Numbered from the stretch's first letter, positions 10,296 to 23,800 are shown. The stretch is DNA of 64,000 nt from Paralvinella palmiformis (GCA_025642065.1 JAODUP010000587.1:188501-252500), one strand, 5' to 3'. Numbers and translations: made by a program. Notes: generated by a model not told the origin, from the letters alone.

Positions 10296-11989
10296 ATTTG
10301 GAAGTCTGTTTCGTAAAGTTTTTTTGTTGCAATCTGATCTTTGAAGAATTGGTTTTACAGGACAGTAGATATAATGTCTGTTGTCATGGTGATTATTATG
10401 TATTTATTACCAATCGCTGTATTTCACAGAAGTGAGTAGTAATAAAATGTGTGCTCTGCTTTGTTGGTAAACTTATTTAAAAGACAGGTGATGGTTGGCT
10501 TTATGATGAGGGAAATCGTGGAAATGAAGATGTGGAATTGCAAGGCATCTAGGTTATCATTATTTGCCGATCACCCTCGGGGCCATCCATATTTAACTGA
10601 AATCCTATTGGCCAGACAAGTTTCCACATTTTGGTATAATTCTGCTCTACAAATAGTATCACTACATGTATCTCAAATGTGAAACAAACCCGAAGCAGTG
10701 CCATATTTAAAATGATATTTTGTGATAATTTTACCACAAAAGGTTTTCAGTATTTTCTCTATCAGCCATATAAGCATGAACATGTTTCACACTTAACCTC
10801 TCTTTTTATATCTGGCTGCAGCTTTTGAGCAGTGTGGCTGCTGCTGGTTACTGCTGCTTTTAAGCAAAATTCTGATATTTAGTATTGTCAGTTGTTAAAT
10901 ATTAGTTGTGGCAGTTAACTGGCTGTTATAATGTTAATAAACACTAGAGAAGTAATGTCAAAGACTGAAATGATGTGCTGCATGTGCATTATCTATGTCC
11001 TGTGAACTACTTTCTGGCTACTAATTTTCACCTGTGTGTGTTAAAGGCCGGACTGATGGTGCAGCTGGACTAATACATCTGGGACATTTTTTTCAAATAC
11101 CATCTGGTGTGTGTGTTGGTTGAGTGTTATTGTTCTTTTCGTGTCAATGCCATTAAAAGCGGCTTAATTCGTTGTGTGCATGAATAATATCTTTCAGGCT
11201 CTGTTTGCAATTTATGTTACAGACATGATCAGTCACTCGCGAGTCAGCATCTGTTTGACTGAAATATGAATAAAATGTACTATATTTTGAGCTGTATATA
11301 TTGTGGCAAACATGAGTCAGTTGGCTAAATGTATCGTATCGTTATTGGTTGTGCCTATTTTCAGCAGTGTACGGAATTACAAGTAGGCGTTCAGTGTGTG
11401 TGTGTGTGTGTGTGTGTTACAATAGAAAGTGTAAATAAATATATGCTTGTCATTTTACCTGTCCGATGTTCACGTTTTATATTGTAGATATATTCTTGTA
11501 ATTTAGCTGTTGGCTGTACACGTTTCAGCCATATTGACAGTCCGCCAAGTTGAGTAATAACACACGTGGAAGTAGATTTAAAAACAGGTTTGACGCGACT
11601 TCATAAAAATGTTCGAATATTAAATTAATGCTGGCTTAGATCACACCTTTAACAGGCGAAGAATTTTGTCGCAGGATAAAAAATAACAAGATAACTTAGT
11701 ATATGTATTTGATGATATACAAACCCTAAATTGTTATTTACTATAAAATAGTTGTGTAATTAATGGGCCACAGGGTGAGTCAGTGACTCGTATGTTTAAC
11801 CTTGATGCTAGTCACATCTGAGACATTTGACTAGAGTGGCTCCTTAAGAAATCATCCCATAAACGTGGATATCTTGAATTGAAGTCAGTTTCTGCACCCG
11901 TTGTAATATTAAAAGCAGGGAGAAGTAACGATTATTTTTTTCAGCCTAGTCATCCATATCCTGGTGTCACCAATGCGAGCAGCACTCCG
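10296..11989. other. SPC25 3' UTR and intergenic sequence
   Basis: Candidate AATAAA signals at 10441-10446 and 10936-10941. A (GT)n run sits at about 11394-11417. No further gene is recognised; AT-rich and uncharacterised. Confidence 0.55.
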
Positions 11990-12285
11990 CGGACATTACC
12001 GCTTCATTAATGCTAGATGTGTCTCTGGTTGAATGCAACATGAAGCTGTGCGTAACTGCACATGGATATGCCATGCTGTCGAAAAATTCCAATCAGTAGC
12101 ATCACATACAAAACGAATAGTGTAGGGTCCAAAATGGATCCTCAGGGTACTCCGAAGTTCTCCCAAGCACAGACGCTGTACCATAACTAGGACAGCTTGT
12201 GTACTGTAGCGAAGATTAAGTTTACCCTGTACAGACGCATGTACCTGTAAATGGACATTTGTGAGAAGCGAAATCAACTTTATTG
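11990..12285 (-). pseudogene. Non-LTR reverse transcriptase fragment
   Basis: The minus strand reads GVP, a stop, then GSILDPTLFVLYV at about 12165-12120. This is the reverse transcriptase block known as GVPQGSILGPLLFLLY in LINEs, with a nonsense mutation. A weak 'LLTNVHLQV' stretch upstream fits the segment that normally precedes it. The YADD catalytic block is not found. It is part of the same decayed LINE as the pieces at 12394-12600 and 13860-14115. Confidence 0.7.
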
Positions 12286-12393
12286 GTCAGTGGATAAACG
12301 CACTAAATATCCCCAAAGGGGCCCGGAGCCATCCTTTCTGATCGAGGGGAAACAGGTATATGAAATCTACTATTTATTAGTTCCCCGGACTTT

Positions 12394-12600
12394 CTATAAC
12401 ATATCATAAAAACCCAATTTGACACCCTGTATAATTCTTGTAATTTGATGATCAAGCGATGATTCTTTACAAAGTTTAACAAACCAATTTTCCCTGGATT
12501 TCCCCAGAAATATCTGTAAAAAAGATATAAGCTGATCTATGAACCATGGGTTAGCATTGCTACCCTTTTCGAGAACAATGGGCGCTTTCATCACAGACGT
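12394..12600 (-). pseudogene. LINE linker between endonuclease and reverse transcriptase
   Basis: An open frame includes 'NANPWFIDQL' and ends with 'IIQGVKLGFYDML'. LINE proteins commonly have a PW(F/Y)...L stretch, a basic helix, and an 'I..AK..FY..L' motif here. Its order relative to the endonuclease and RT fragments on the minus strand fits a single LINE. Confidence 0.55.
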
Positions 12601-12739
12601 TCACACAATGTGACATCAGCTGTCTATCCTGACACAGAATTGTGTATCAGACTTGACACGATGCCTATTGGAATAATGATGTTCGATTTGCAGTATATGT
12701 GAACACCAAGTTGCTCATAATTGGCTGCAGGGAAATGGC

Positions 12740-13800
12740 TGACCAGTTTTGGCAGCCCGACGGGTGATTCAATTAGCAGCTTCCCCAAAAGCTGTTCATT
12801 CTGATTGTGCATATCACAGATTACTGCCGATGGGTAATGTGAATGGTGAACTACCAAACCATCCTGAACTAAATGCAGTTCAGAACTTTGGTGAAACAGA
12901 ATTTTCTCGATTGGCATCCCGTGCAACAGTGACATGGTCACTGAGAATCCACAGGGTCTTGAAAGGTGGGTGATTGCGTGGCCGGAGATATCACGTACGT
13001 GTCGTAGCTTGAATTTGAAAAGAGCTTCCAATCAATAATAGAGAGAAATTCCACAAACACCATGAACAATACCCCGGTGTTCAAAATAAATTTGCCAGAG
13101 AAGAAGGCGCTCTAGTGGTGTCTATATTTGACGACTTGGGATTCCCATATATGACAAATAGCGGTGATCGATCTGTTTAGTCTCGATACCAAAATGATCA
13201 CGGGCAAAGACATGATACATACCGTGTACAACGTTGAGAAATTGGGAAAGGACAATTAATATCATAGCTTTATAGCAGAATGACTGAAAAATCCAGCAAA
13301 CGAGTACCTTAGTGATATTGTGAAAAAGAACAAATTGCCACTATTAGGAACTCCTCATGAGAAACCAAAATCAAAGAGCAAATTACAATTTGTATCACTG
13401 AAGAACAGCTGTACCCTATTTACTATGCTGTATATTGCTCGTCAAGCTAGGCAAGACAACCTCGATACCTTCTTTGAGCATGAAAACTAGCTATCACCTC
13501 GATCCATATCCGACATGGGTCAACTTCGGCAAGGATCAAAATCTGACGTACTGGACTGCATAACAAAGGATCCCCCATCTGTGCAGCATGTACCGGATGT
13601 TATTGCCAATATCTTGGATGGTGCTGCCATTATTCACATGCTGAAACCAAGAGGTAGTAGAATATGTCAGGACTATGCCCTACAAATATTCATCCCATGT
13701 CTTCTCTCACTGTTGGAGTCTGAAGATACGGTAGAATAATGTGGGACGGACAGATATATTTTTGTACCACGTTTTCCAATGTGGATTATAGTGAGTACAG
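12740..13800 (+). pseudogene. Decayed copy of a multi-copy marine-invertebrate hypothetical protein
   Basis: Read across frames, the plus strand gives recognisable blocks in order: 'VTENPQGLERW' (about 12945), 'HHEQYPGVQNKF' (about 13050), 'VSIFDDLGFPYM', 'VEKLGKDN', 'KKNKLPLLGTP', 'MGQLRQGSKSDVLDCI' (13515) and 'ILDGAAIIHMLKP' (about 13610). I recall proteins with this block order as repeated, unnamed predicted proteins in molluscs and cnidarians, function unknown. Several frameshifts and stops show this copy is dead. It lies inside, and opposite to, a LINE remnant. The match is from memory and was not checked by search. Confidence 0.55.
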
Positions 13801-13859
13801 AACCTCTGTACGTAACTGGAAAATCTCGATCGACCCTTTAATGCATCTCTGGATTAGTG

Positions 13860-14115
13860 ATAACTAATTTAATATCCACCATTACACGATCAGATATATC
13901 GTATCACTAATCAGTAACAGTGATTCTTCATCCTCACCACTGATCACCAAGTCCAACATATTAACATTTATACCAGCACCCATCTGTGGGTATATTCCAA
14001 TAGATGTTAAAGTCTCCCAGTATTATTACCTTACCAGATGGCATTATATATTTACTAATTCGGTCAGAAAATTCTTCAAAGGATAGACTATATAGATGAT
14101 TAGGGTGAAAAATTA
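13860..14115 (-). pseudogene. LINE AP-endonuclease fragment
   Basis: The minus strand shows 'GKVIILGDFNIYWN', the catalytic GDFN block of apurinic-like endonucleases of LINEs. Further on, in another frame, comes 'NMLDLVISG', then an SDHVMVDIKL-like block (catalytic S-D-H) after a small gap. The sequence between the two blocks is shorter than usual, so an internal deletion is likely. Confidence 0.7.
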
Positions 14116-14439
14116 TATTATGATGTCAATTGATCAAGGTATAGATGCTATTTTCCGTGACTAAATTAACATTTCCAGGACAAAGTATGCAAGATTTAAA
14201 GGTGATAAATCAAGATAGGCGTGAACAAGCATAGCATATTTATTCAATGTATGGCCAATTATTGACGTGTTTATGGTACAGCATTCTCCTCCCCACTTAT
14301 AGCTGTCTGATCCAGCCACTTTTATTTAAATTTTAACTAACATGGGATATTGATTCAAAATCAAGGACCTGGAAAATAACAAAAGTATTGTTGTGTGGGA
14401 ACCCCGATAGATACTTTAGAAATTACCAGCTTGTTTAAT

Positions 14440-14644
14440 GATGATGATTGGTGTTTTACGGCCACTTTTGTGCACAAGGTAGGCTAAATGGGCCGAGCGA
14501 CTCCAAAGTTAATGAGACGAAGTGAAAGACGAAACAACCTTCAGATATGCCCACGCCGGGATTCGAACACGGGTAGTAGTGATCTGTGGTCCAGCACGCT
14601 ACCGCTAGACCACGGAGGCGCCCCCTGTCTGTCAAAGACACAAA
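14440..14644 (-). repeat. SINE family A, full-length copy with target duplication
   Basis: Head on the minus strand: GCGCCTCCGTGGTCTAGCGG (box A region) and GTGTTCGAATCCCGG (box B). The body carries a 'GATATGCCCAC' inverse motif and the tail is a short CATCAT repeat. A perfect 15-bp direct duplication ACCAGCTTGTTTAAT flanks it (14425-14439 and 14645-14659), showing a fairly recent retroposition. This is the best reference copy of the family in the window. Confidence 0.9.
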
Positions 14645-14837
14645 ACCAGCTTGTTTAATAATATTCCAATTATTAAATCCTATCTAACATTGCTGTCCAG
14701 AATATCGGGCCTGATATCCAGTAGTTGATGTCTTGAATAGATCATTAGTTCAAACTAAATGTTAGTGGCTCAGTAGGAGAGCAGCGAGTTCAAGAGCAGC
14801 ACAACAAGTTAAATTTTGGTAGTCGGAGCCTGATAAC

Positions 14838-15156
14838 AGAATCGGAATTGCTTATTTTAAAAAATGGAATAGGAATCGATAAATTTGGAATTTGCTACAA
14901 AAAGAATTAAAGCCCAAAATTAATATACCATTTAATTTTGTAATCAAGAAATATTTCTTCCATGATAATTCTACTTGGAATATAAACTACTCAGAGTAGG
15001 TATTCCAAGTAGGTTCTTGGAGTAGCTACTCTAATCAGTGATTGGAGTAGGTAAAAAATGGAACTGGAATTAATAAATTTGGAATTGATAAATTTGACAT
15101 GGAATTGACCAGTGGAACTGGAATTGACAAAATGGAATTGACCCCATGTCTGGTTG
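14838..15156. mobile_element. AATTCC-family element, truncated right end
   Basis: Ends with GGAATTGACCCCATGTCTG as in the 8644-9846 element and shares its right-hand interior ('ctacttggaatataaacta', 'ggtattccaagtagg'). No left end or target duplication was found. Confidence 0.75.
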
Positions 15157-16299
15157 AGAATGAGACTTTCTTCACTGAAATCTGGTAAATTATTCAAAGG
15201 CAAAATCACCAAGATAAACTAGATAAATCCATTCTATGGATCTTCCCACAAAACATATGTTTATAATTTTATGTAGGAAAACAACAACCAGAAACTGCAA
15301 TATATAAGTCAAAATATATGCTGAAGAGAAATATATTACGGCATTATATCATTCTGAGAATCAAATAAGTAGTTCATGATTTTTATGACTATATCGCTTG
15401 ACACATCGCAGGTTTGTATATAAATGACTTGATTTATTAATCTCGTAAAATCAAGATACATTTTTATAAACGTAGAGTCAATTGTTACTAGTGCATTTAC
15501 CAAATGCACAAATTACTAAACTGAATAATAATCAAATGTACAATGGGCAAGAATTTATGGAATTTAGAAGATGGTGTTCAAGTGTATTCCTACCACTAAA
15601 AGATTAATACGCGACAAACTTTTAAAATAGCTTGATGTCACAGTACCACTTTCCAGTACTCTGTCAGGTTTATTTTCACACAAAAAAATCAATACAAATT
15701 GTTCTACTGGTTAAAATATAGAGCATTTAAAAAACCCAACAACTGTAATGATGCTATGTGAACAAGAATACAGATCGTGAAATCATTCAAGAAGAAAGAG
15801 TCCTTAATGAGTATTGCTCATCTAATACGAGTATGAGCGCCCGAAGATCGACATAGCTGTCGTATATAAACAATATCCAATGTAGACAATGTCGAAATCA
15901 ACGGCTAAGTTAACATGAATATAGTTTATAAACCTATTTCAATACCAACTAAATACAAATAGCTCACACTGCAAACACCATGAAAACAACTCCGTTTGTT
16001 CTTATACCATAGAGACACAGACAACAAACTGTGTGTGGTTTTATTTTATGCGTTTGTGTGTGTAAAATGTCTTATTCATTGAATTAACGGACCAATCTAT
16101 AATATAACATCATTCCATTTTGCACATGAAACTATGTGCTTTACCTCCATTGTATTACTACACCAGGAAAAATCTATTATATTAAAATTTAACAATATAT
16201 TAACAAATACAATTTGCTCCGACTGCAATGCTACAGCATATAATTATACCTTAAACCGAAAACTTAGTTCTCATGTATCTGACCAAATGTCTGTCTGTC

Positions 16300-16335
16300 C
16301 ATCCATCTGTCTGTCTGTCTGTCTGTCTGTCTGTA
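16300..16335. repeat. (CTGT)n microsatellite
   Basis: About eight CTGT units. Confidence 0.9.
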
Positions 16336-16865
16336 TAAAACAAAGGTCGGCCAATAAATCTAACAATAAAAATTGTTTGTGATGATTGTGACTGGACAAA
16401 ATCGGTGACTCATGTGAGTCACATCACGTCAAAATCGAGGACGAGTGAATTAGAAGCAAGTTACAAATAAGTGAGTTGTCTGCCGTCCACCGGCTCACGT
16501 AATTAAAAAAAAGCAATGGCAATAATCTCGGATGTTTCACAGCATGATCAATGGCCATCATGTAGCATCAGACCTTGAGAAAGGGAGAAAATAAAGCGAA
16601 CATCATCTCTGAAACTCGACGATGATCCAAATGAATCACAGACACCAGATTTGGCTAAGGAGAGAGGATTCTCGAGCAGACTGGTATAGTGTACATTTTC
16701 TATACGACAACAGCTGAACACAGCTTTATTGTGGTAGATAGAGGAGTGTTTTGTAGGTTGGAGCAGACAGTACATATTTTGTGACAGTGGTAGTACAATC
16801 AGCAGGTGTTTTACAGGTGTTGGCCTGATAACATTGCTTAGCCCCAACAGATAGAGTCAAACAAG

Positions 16866-16905
<40 letters not shown>

Positions 16906-16906
16906 A
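16866..16906. repeat. (TA)n microsatellite
   Basis: About 17-18 TA units, possibly within the CerS 3' UTR. Confidence 0.95.
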
Positions 16907-17024
16907 AAGTACAACCTGTTTTTCTCATTGCAAAGGCTTATTGATTAATACTGCAAATCAATCAGCATACACTCCAAGGATATTAATTTGCACAACATGA
17001 ACCTTCATCTGTAATAAAGCCTTT

Positions 17025-17026
<2 letters not shown>

Positions 17027-17061
<35 letters not shown>
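17027..17061. repeat. (TA)n microsatellite
   Basis: About 17 TA units, possibly within the CerS 3' UTR. Confidence 0.95.
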
Positions 17062-17065
<4 letters not shown>

Positions 17066-17561
17066 AAGGAAATTAAGAGATCTTCACCATACTATCATAT
17101 AACTAGATAACACTCCAATATAAAAATACTGTAAGCATCTTTGTTCTATGAGTATCCAAAAAGTGATCATTAAGTCAAAGCATGCTTGCAGTTTTGAGTG
17201 TTTCAGTTGGACGAGTCAACTACCAATGAACATGTCGGAGATTGAGGGCAAATGAGTCAGCTGACATGACAGCATAAAATCACGGCTGCACGTATCAAAG
17301 CATTGATTCACACAAAAAACGTGAGCTGACGCTGGTGAACCGCAATGCGAGGAACACAGACGCGCTTACTTAAAATCAATCCCGGTTATCTGACATGATC
17401 CGTTCAGGATCCGATATAAAGGTAACATGTAATAGATAATAATAACACGTGGAGACTGTACAAGATGAAACAAGTGCTGAATAATATCATTGGAGCCTTC
17501 ACCCTGCTACTTGACCAGTGTCAATAGTAATAGCCATATTTGGGTGAATGGTGTTCACGTT

Positions 17562-17562
<1 letters not shown>

Positions 17563-17606
<44 letters not shown>

Positions 17607-17607
17607 T
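17563..17607. repeat. (TA)n microsatellite
   Basis: About 20 TA units with one G, 210 bp downstream of the ceramide synthase stop, so probably in its 3' UTR. Confidence 0.95.
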
Positions 17608-17815
17608 CATTGACAGAGACAGAACCAGATATATTGGGAAACATAAATATAAACATGTCTTTACGGACGAGTCTTGTGTGTAATACGATAGAAATGACTG
17701 ATGATCAACGGGTGACCAAACCAGCATCCATTTCATATCTTTCCTAAGGCTTTTCAATCTAGAAATGTACAATGACGACCACCTCATCCGATGACCACTT
17801 CATCGAATCGTTTCG

Positions 17816-17890
17816 CTACAGTTTCCTCGTCTGCGGCCGTGTACCATTCCGAGACGTTTTGTTGTTGTTCATCAGTCTGGCACCGTTTGC
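17816..17890 (-). CDS. Ceramide synthase exon 10 (C-terminus)
   Basis: Acceptor ATTATTTCAG, then phase 0. Encodes 24 residues starting 'ANGARLMNNNKTSRNG' and ending at TAG (17816-17818). Vertebrate CERS2 ends with the similar 'ANGHPILNNNHRKND', which fixes this frame over a longer alternative frame on the same strand. Confidence 0.9.
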   Translation of the reverse strand, partial: ANGARLMNNNKTSRNGTRPQTRKL

Positions 17891-20800
17891 CTGAAATAAT
17901 GAAGATAAACGGAGCATCACTTACAAATGGCAGCAAATAATGTACTCCACTTCTGAAGATTCCTACCCTCAGCTTTATTTCTGAAAACTTAATATGGCGC
18001 AGTGTGTGCACAGACTTGAAAATAAAATACACGAGATCACGTTGTAGGCTTTATTTCTGGCTGGAACGCAGCTCGTTGGTGGGAGGTGGGTGAGTTCGAG
18101 TGGGGGATGATGTTCACCCATTCAGGAGCTAAAATGTCTGAGAAGAAAACCAAGTGACATGAATAGGAGAATAGACAATTCACCCTTATAAACCAGTGTT
18201 TTATTGCAGAAGGGGCTTAATTTCAAAGTATAAAAGGATGCTTGTCATGAAAGGGAGGAAATAAAGTAGATCTAGGAGAATCACGAAATAAAGGATATCC
18301 TTTAAAATAAAGGAGACGTGGACACACTATAGTGGAAGATTAAAAGATCCATTTCTAGCTATTTAGCTGAACTACAAACGAAAACATACCTGAATGTAAT
18401 TATTAGTTGTATGCGCAGCACTTTAGTGTAAAGAAAGGTATTATTATTTAATGATGAAGAAGATACGCATTTCAGCTCCTAAGGAGAGGTCATTACATCA
18501 AATACAGAATTTAATAAATGGCGAAGTAGTTTATGAATGTTCCATCCAAGGCCACTTATAATATGACGTAACACATCACGAAGTTGATATAATTGTCGAG
18601 TTTATTAATCTTGTTAAATAAAAATTATATTTTTGAGAAAAACGGTGCAATAATTTGTTACCAGTGTGAATTTAATGGGAGCTTCAAATTACTACTCTCA
18701 ATAATATAGCTATATGTTAGCATAAACTCTGCCTTGGCTGGCCCAAAGCCCAGATGAGAAAGGAGGAGGGTTGAAGCACCTGAAATAGCCTTCAGATATG
18801 CCCACCCCGAGATTAAAAAACGGGTGGTAGTGTGATCTGTGGTCCAACACGATACCGCTAGAGCACGGAGGTGCCCCTGAAACGCTGACAACAAATTTAT
18901 GGAGAACAGTGGAAGAGGAAGGGTCTTTGTTACAAGGATCTAAGAAGCCCAGGACAGAACTCTGGAAGACCGTGGTCAAGTGGCCTATGTCCCAGGAGGG
19001 ATTGGGGGCGTAAGTCATATGATAGCATAAGGTGTGCCTCGTATGGATTCATGGAATCCAGAAGACGGCGTTCTAGTGAAATAAAAAGGTAGCTTCCTAC
19101 CCCAAAAAACTTAATATACAGAAAGCTATTTAAAATAACTTCATGTTTACTAAGAAACAAAAAAGAAAGAAATATCACTTACAAAAAGTAACAAATAATT
19201 TTCTCACTACAAATGGTCCTATATATTGAACCTTTGTTCTAAACACCAGTTAAGGAACTAAGTGTAATATTAGAATATCCAGTTCCTGTTATTTATCATA
19301 GCTAAAACGTGAGCTAAATGTTTGGATTATATTACGATAATTTCAAATATATTAATGTATGTTCTATATTATTAGATGCGTGTGGATAAAGTGATTAAAG
19401 ATACACAGTATTATAATGTGAGCAATTAAATAACTTCCATAACGCCTTTAATTTACGAGCTTGTATTAATTGGCCAGCCATAACGTTCTATTTACCTGAT
19501 ATTCTTTCACTGGTTTCTCGGTTTGCTTCACGATGATGTCGTTATCCTCAGAGTTTGTTTCCAGTTCTGTGTCACTTCGTCCATCCTTCTCTACCTGAAC
19601 ACAATACAACAAATGGAAAATTAACAAACTAACCAATTCATTCTGATCACCTACTTCACACTGCTGTGACAGATGAAGAATTAAAGGCGCATTGGTTACT
19701 TAATAGGTTAACACTCAAATTCTACGAGGATACGCTTAAATCATTTCCACAGAAAACAGACAAAATTAAGGTTAGACCAAGTTAAGATTATAAACAATTA
19801 CAAATTAGCCTAGAAGACTAAACTGGTTATGAATTAAACTGTGTATAACATACATACATGCACCTAGGAGGGTTAGCATATCGCAATCAACATCCCTGTT
19901 GATGAACATCAAACAAATCCATCACCACAGTACACCAAATCCATGCATAAATCAGGTTTAGTAGTGAACAGAAGAGACACAAACACTCAGAGACAAACAC
20001 AATGAAAAATGCACAAAGCTCAGCAACTGAGAGCCATCAGGCAGACGTCTCCTAGTTATCAACTGCGAGGGGAGTAACACTGATTAAAAATGATACATCA
20101 GACAGAGAGACAATAGATCATCATCTCATTTTAATCATCAATTTAACAAAGTCCCACCGGATGCATGATGCGTCAATGGCAAATTACCCCAAATGCACCA
20201 TTAGTATTACACATTTTTAAGCGCTTATTTTTGTCGCGAGAAAGCAATAGCCAGTTAGTTAAACCGGATCCAATCTCTACAAGCCTTTATCCATCAGCGA
20301 ACGAGACAAAGAATGGAATATAATGGCGGGGGACGGCTTCTAAAAGAAACGTCCCACAAACACGACCGGGATTTGAATCCCGTCCTGGAGGTTTGCAATA
20401 CTGTGATCTACCCATTAAGCTATCAGAGAACTAAGTCGAATTAGTCGACGACGAAAACGTTCGGCCAAAATAGGTCTCGGCGTCCGTCTACTTATAACAC
20501 ACAAAAACTGTACGCAGCACTAAGATGGAAACAATGATCAATGAGAAATATTCATAATCGTGTGTCACTTATCAATCGTCGGCCAACATTTAATCATGAT
20601 TTCAGGTTGTATGCATTCAGTGCACACACAAACACACACGCATGCACATATTGATAGAGTGGTGATAATATATAATACGGTGATATGAAGAAACAGAAAA
20701 AGCCATAAGTGCTTGCTGACAAAGTAGAATAAAAGACAACACAACTACTGAAATGGATAGCTTAATGCAGGCAAAATGTACCATGCACACATGCACACAC

Positions 20801-23800
20801 ACACACACACAAGAGGCTTGGAGAAATACTGAACATCAATTCGAAAGTACACCGGAAAAGGGTGTTTCTAGCCCTTCAAGTTTTTGTTTAAATTTGTTGA
20901 AAAGATGTTTTCTCATATCGACTCATACTTTACCAATCCCTATTTATAACTTTATTTAATATTACCCATCTTGTCACTAACATATTATACATTACTGTAT
21001 GATTTATCATTGTGACAATTGTCTATCCAGTCACAAACAGCCCGACGTGTACCAAGCAACTACTAATGCTAGACAGTATTATAGTGAATTAGCTGAATGG
21101 GAACTATACATAAATTAGTTGCCCACGCTGACCATAAAACACAAAGCTTACTCCGCAAACACGCCATGCACGGACCATTATATAAACTGATAACGTAATG
21201 GCGATGTGAATGTAAATATTCTAACAGAAAAATGGATGACGTCATGTAGGAGGGAGTGAAGGGGGTGGGGTGGAGGAAGAGAAGATGAGCGGATATTCAA
21301 GATATAGAGAGACGCAGATAGGAAACGATAGGGGAATAGTTCAGATTGCGAAGGATACAGTGAGTGAACATAGAGGATGAGAAGATGAAAGTAATATGAC
21401 ATGTAGAGAGGGCATCACTGAGGAGACAGACAGACAGATAGAGATGGCCAGGTAACAATGATTGATGATGATTGATGGTTTACGGAGACTTTTGTGCACA
21501 TGGTAGGTTAAATGGGCCGAGCGACCTCCAAAGGTAATGAAGCCAAGTCAAAGATGAAACAGCCCTCAGATATGCCCAGGATGAGAATTGAACATGTTGG
21601 TAGACCATGGAGGCGCCATGAGACAATGAGGGAGAACAGCAAAAGTAAGAAAGAGGAAAGTCGGATGAGACAGTAATGAAAATACAGGAAGAGGGCAGAG
21701 GTAGATTGGTGAAACAGGAGGAAGAGACAGAGATGGCGATAACAAGATAAAATCATTGAAGAAACTAGAGAGGGAGGGGTGAACTGTAAAATAGAACAGG
21801 TCATATAATCACCCCCCCACACACAGAGAACCCTCCCCACACACACACACACAGAAGCCCCCCCCGACACACACGCATGCCCGTACTCAACCAGACACAC
21901 AGTGACAACATACGAGATAAGCCACGCTGAACTACAGAGACAGACATGAAGACCGCTCTCGAGTGAGGTCAGATTGTTAGTATAACGTAGTCAATGTTAA
22001 CTACACGACGTTAGAAACACAATACACTGCAACAACAACATCAACAAAAACAGCCTAATATTCTACTATTATTATTATTAATATTAGTTAATGGCAAACT
22101 AACAAACAAACAACTCTATCACCTTTCCAGCAATAATGTACGAGTACACCATACGCAGGATCATATAGAACCAGATGATATGAAGCACTTGTAGGGTTAG
22201 ATGTAGCGTGCTATAGACATAGTACGCTGGGAAGTATCCAACGATCATACTAGACTCGAGAAGTATACTTTTGATATACCTGTGTTGATGGAGGGAGAAA
22301 AGACAAGAGTGAATTAATATATTATTTGAATATTTCAGTAAGCTGATTAATATTTACTTTAAATATACATGTATATATATAGAGAGAGAGAGTGAGTGAG
22401 TGAATGGGTGAGTACGTTTAACCACTGCACTGATCTCATCTCCGATACATTTCCTCTCTCAATAGGATAAACAGGCGTAAATTTGTAATGACGAAGGAAA
22501 CATCACATGGATGTAGGCAACACTGTGATTCGATCCCACAACCTGGAAGTTAGCAGCACACTGCACTATCAAGTACACCATCAGAGTCGAGTTGATTAGC
22601 CTCAGACCTTGTAACACCTGTGACCTATGAGAGAGAGGTGACTCCCACGGGCATGAATGGGAATGGAACTCACAACCTGCAGGTTTTCAGTTCAATACTC
22701 TAACCTAACTGTGCTATCAGAGCACCCAAGTGTACCATCAGAGAGCCCCCAAAAGACAAAGAGAGCGAGAAAGATAGAGATGAGAGAGAGAGAGAGAAGA
22801 CATTCTATCTGAGAGTTTGTTTATATATTAATATATGTGTAGCTATTTAGTGGTGTGTGCTGGTGAAACATGACTTTATCAGTAATTTGTAGGGGCCACA
22901 GTCAATGTCTCATCACTTTTACACAGAATCTCAGTTTAGTACATTGTTGTAATAGTAGTTAACTGGCTGTCAACTGGAAAACTTTGCGTGTACTGTTTAA
23001 GCCAGCACGGGAACGGAGATATCTGGTAAATTTGGCGTTTCCAGCATGTGCTATAATAATCCTGATAATGTGAGAAAATTATAAACTTTCCATATTGCTG
23101 GAAAACCAATCTGCCTGCGTAAAATGGTCATACTAGTAATAATAGTAGTGATAGAAGTAGTAGCGGCAGTAGCAATAGTAGTAGTTACGTATGTTAGCTA
23201 TTAGTTATAGTTAACAGACATCTCTGATATCACCTAAACCAACTAATCTAGATAACGTTAAATTCTCATCAACAACTCACCACCATTTAAATGTCCTGGC
23301 AAAGAATTTGGCATTATTTCTGAAAACCTTGTAATCGTCCTAATGCCATTATGCTTAACAGCATGTGAATAATTTGCGTCATGCTATTCGTTAACATGTC
23401 AAAGATTTTAGAGTACACAGAGAGACGTACAGACAGACACAACTCGAGACTACCGGCCTCCGACTTAAGACCGTGGTAGTGTAACTCTGCATCCGCCGAC
23501 TTCAAGTTCATTAGGGAAGATAGCAAACACCGCTTTAGGTCAGCATTAAAATAACCACCCATTCCCGACTTGTGGAAGAGAGGGCATTTATTTATGTGGG
23601 TAAAGTATACACGTATAAATTCCCTCCCCCCCCCCACACACAAACATACAAATATTATGACTGATCGTTATATAGCTATGGATTATTAAACATATAGACG
23701 ATACATGACGCGTTATTCTACACAGACTAGACAAGATAATCACTGATAGTAAATGTTAAAATGGTATCATCAGCTTAACACCACCATGACACTGAAGTCA

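Larger units (their letters stand above)
15157..17815. other. Intergenic region and probable ceramide synthase 3' UTR
   Basis: Downstream of the minus-strand stop at 17816. Holds three (TA)n runs and a (CTGT)n run at about 16300-16335. A minus-strand AATAAA candidate lies at 16725-16730. No other gene is recognised. Confidence 0.5.
19595..22122 (-). other. Ceramide synthase intron between exon 8a and exon 9
   Basis: Holds tRNA-like SINEs at 20350-20440 and 21460-21618, (CA)n at 20787-20812 and a purine-rich stretch on the plus strand at about 21250-21780. No additional exon is recognised. Confidence 0.75.

Noticed and set aside
12624..13031. 135-codon open frame on the minus strand
   Set aside because: The opposite strand carries recognisable blocks of a decayed protein family across the same span, so this is an antisense shadow.
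17784..17890. Alternative reading of the last CerS exon ending 'AKRFDEVVIG'
   Set aside because: That frame does not join exon 9 in phase; the phase 0 frame gives the conserved 'NNN' C-terminus and stops at 17816.
20350..20440. Functional tRNA
   Set aside because: Similar heads occur nearby at 22495, 22645 and 24800 with decayed arms, so it belongs to a SINE family.
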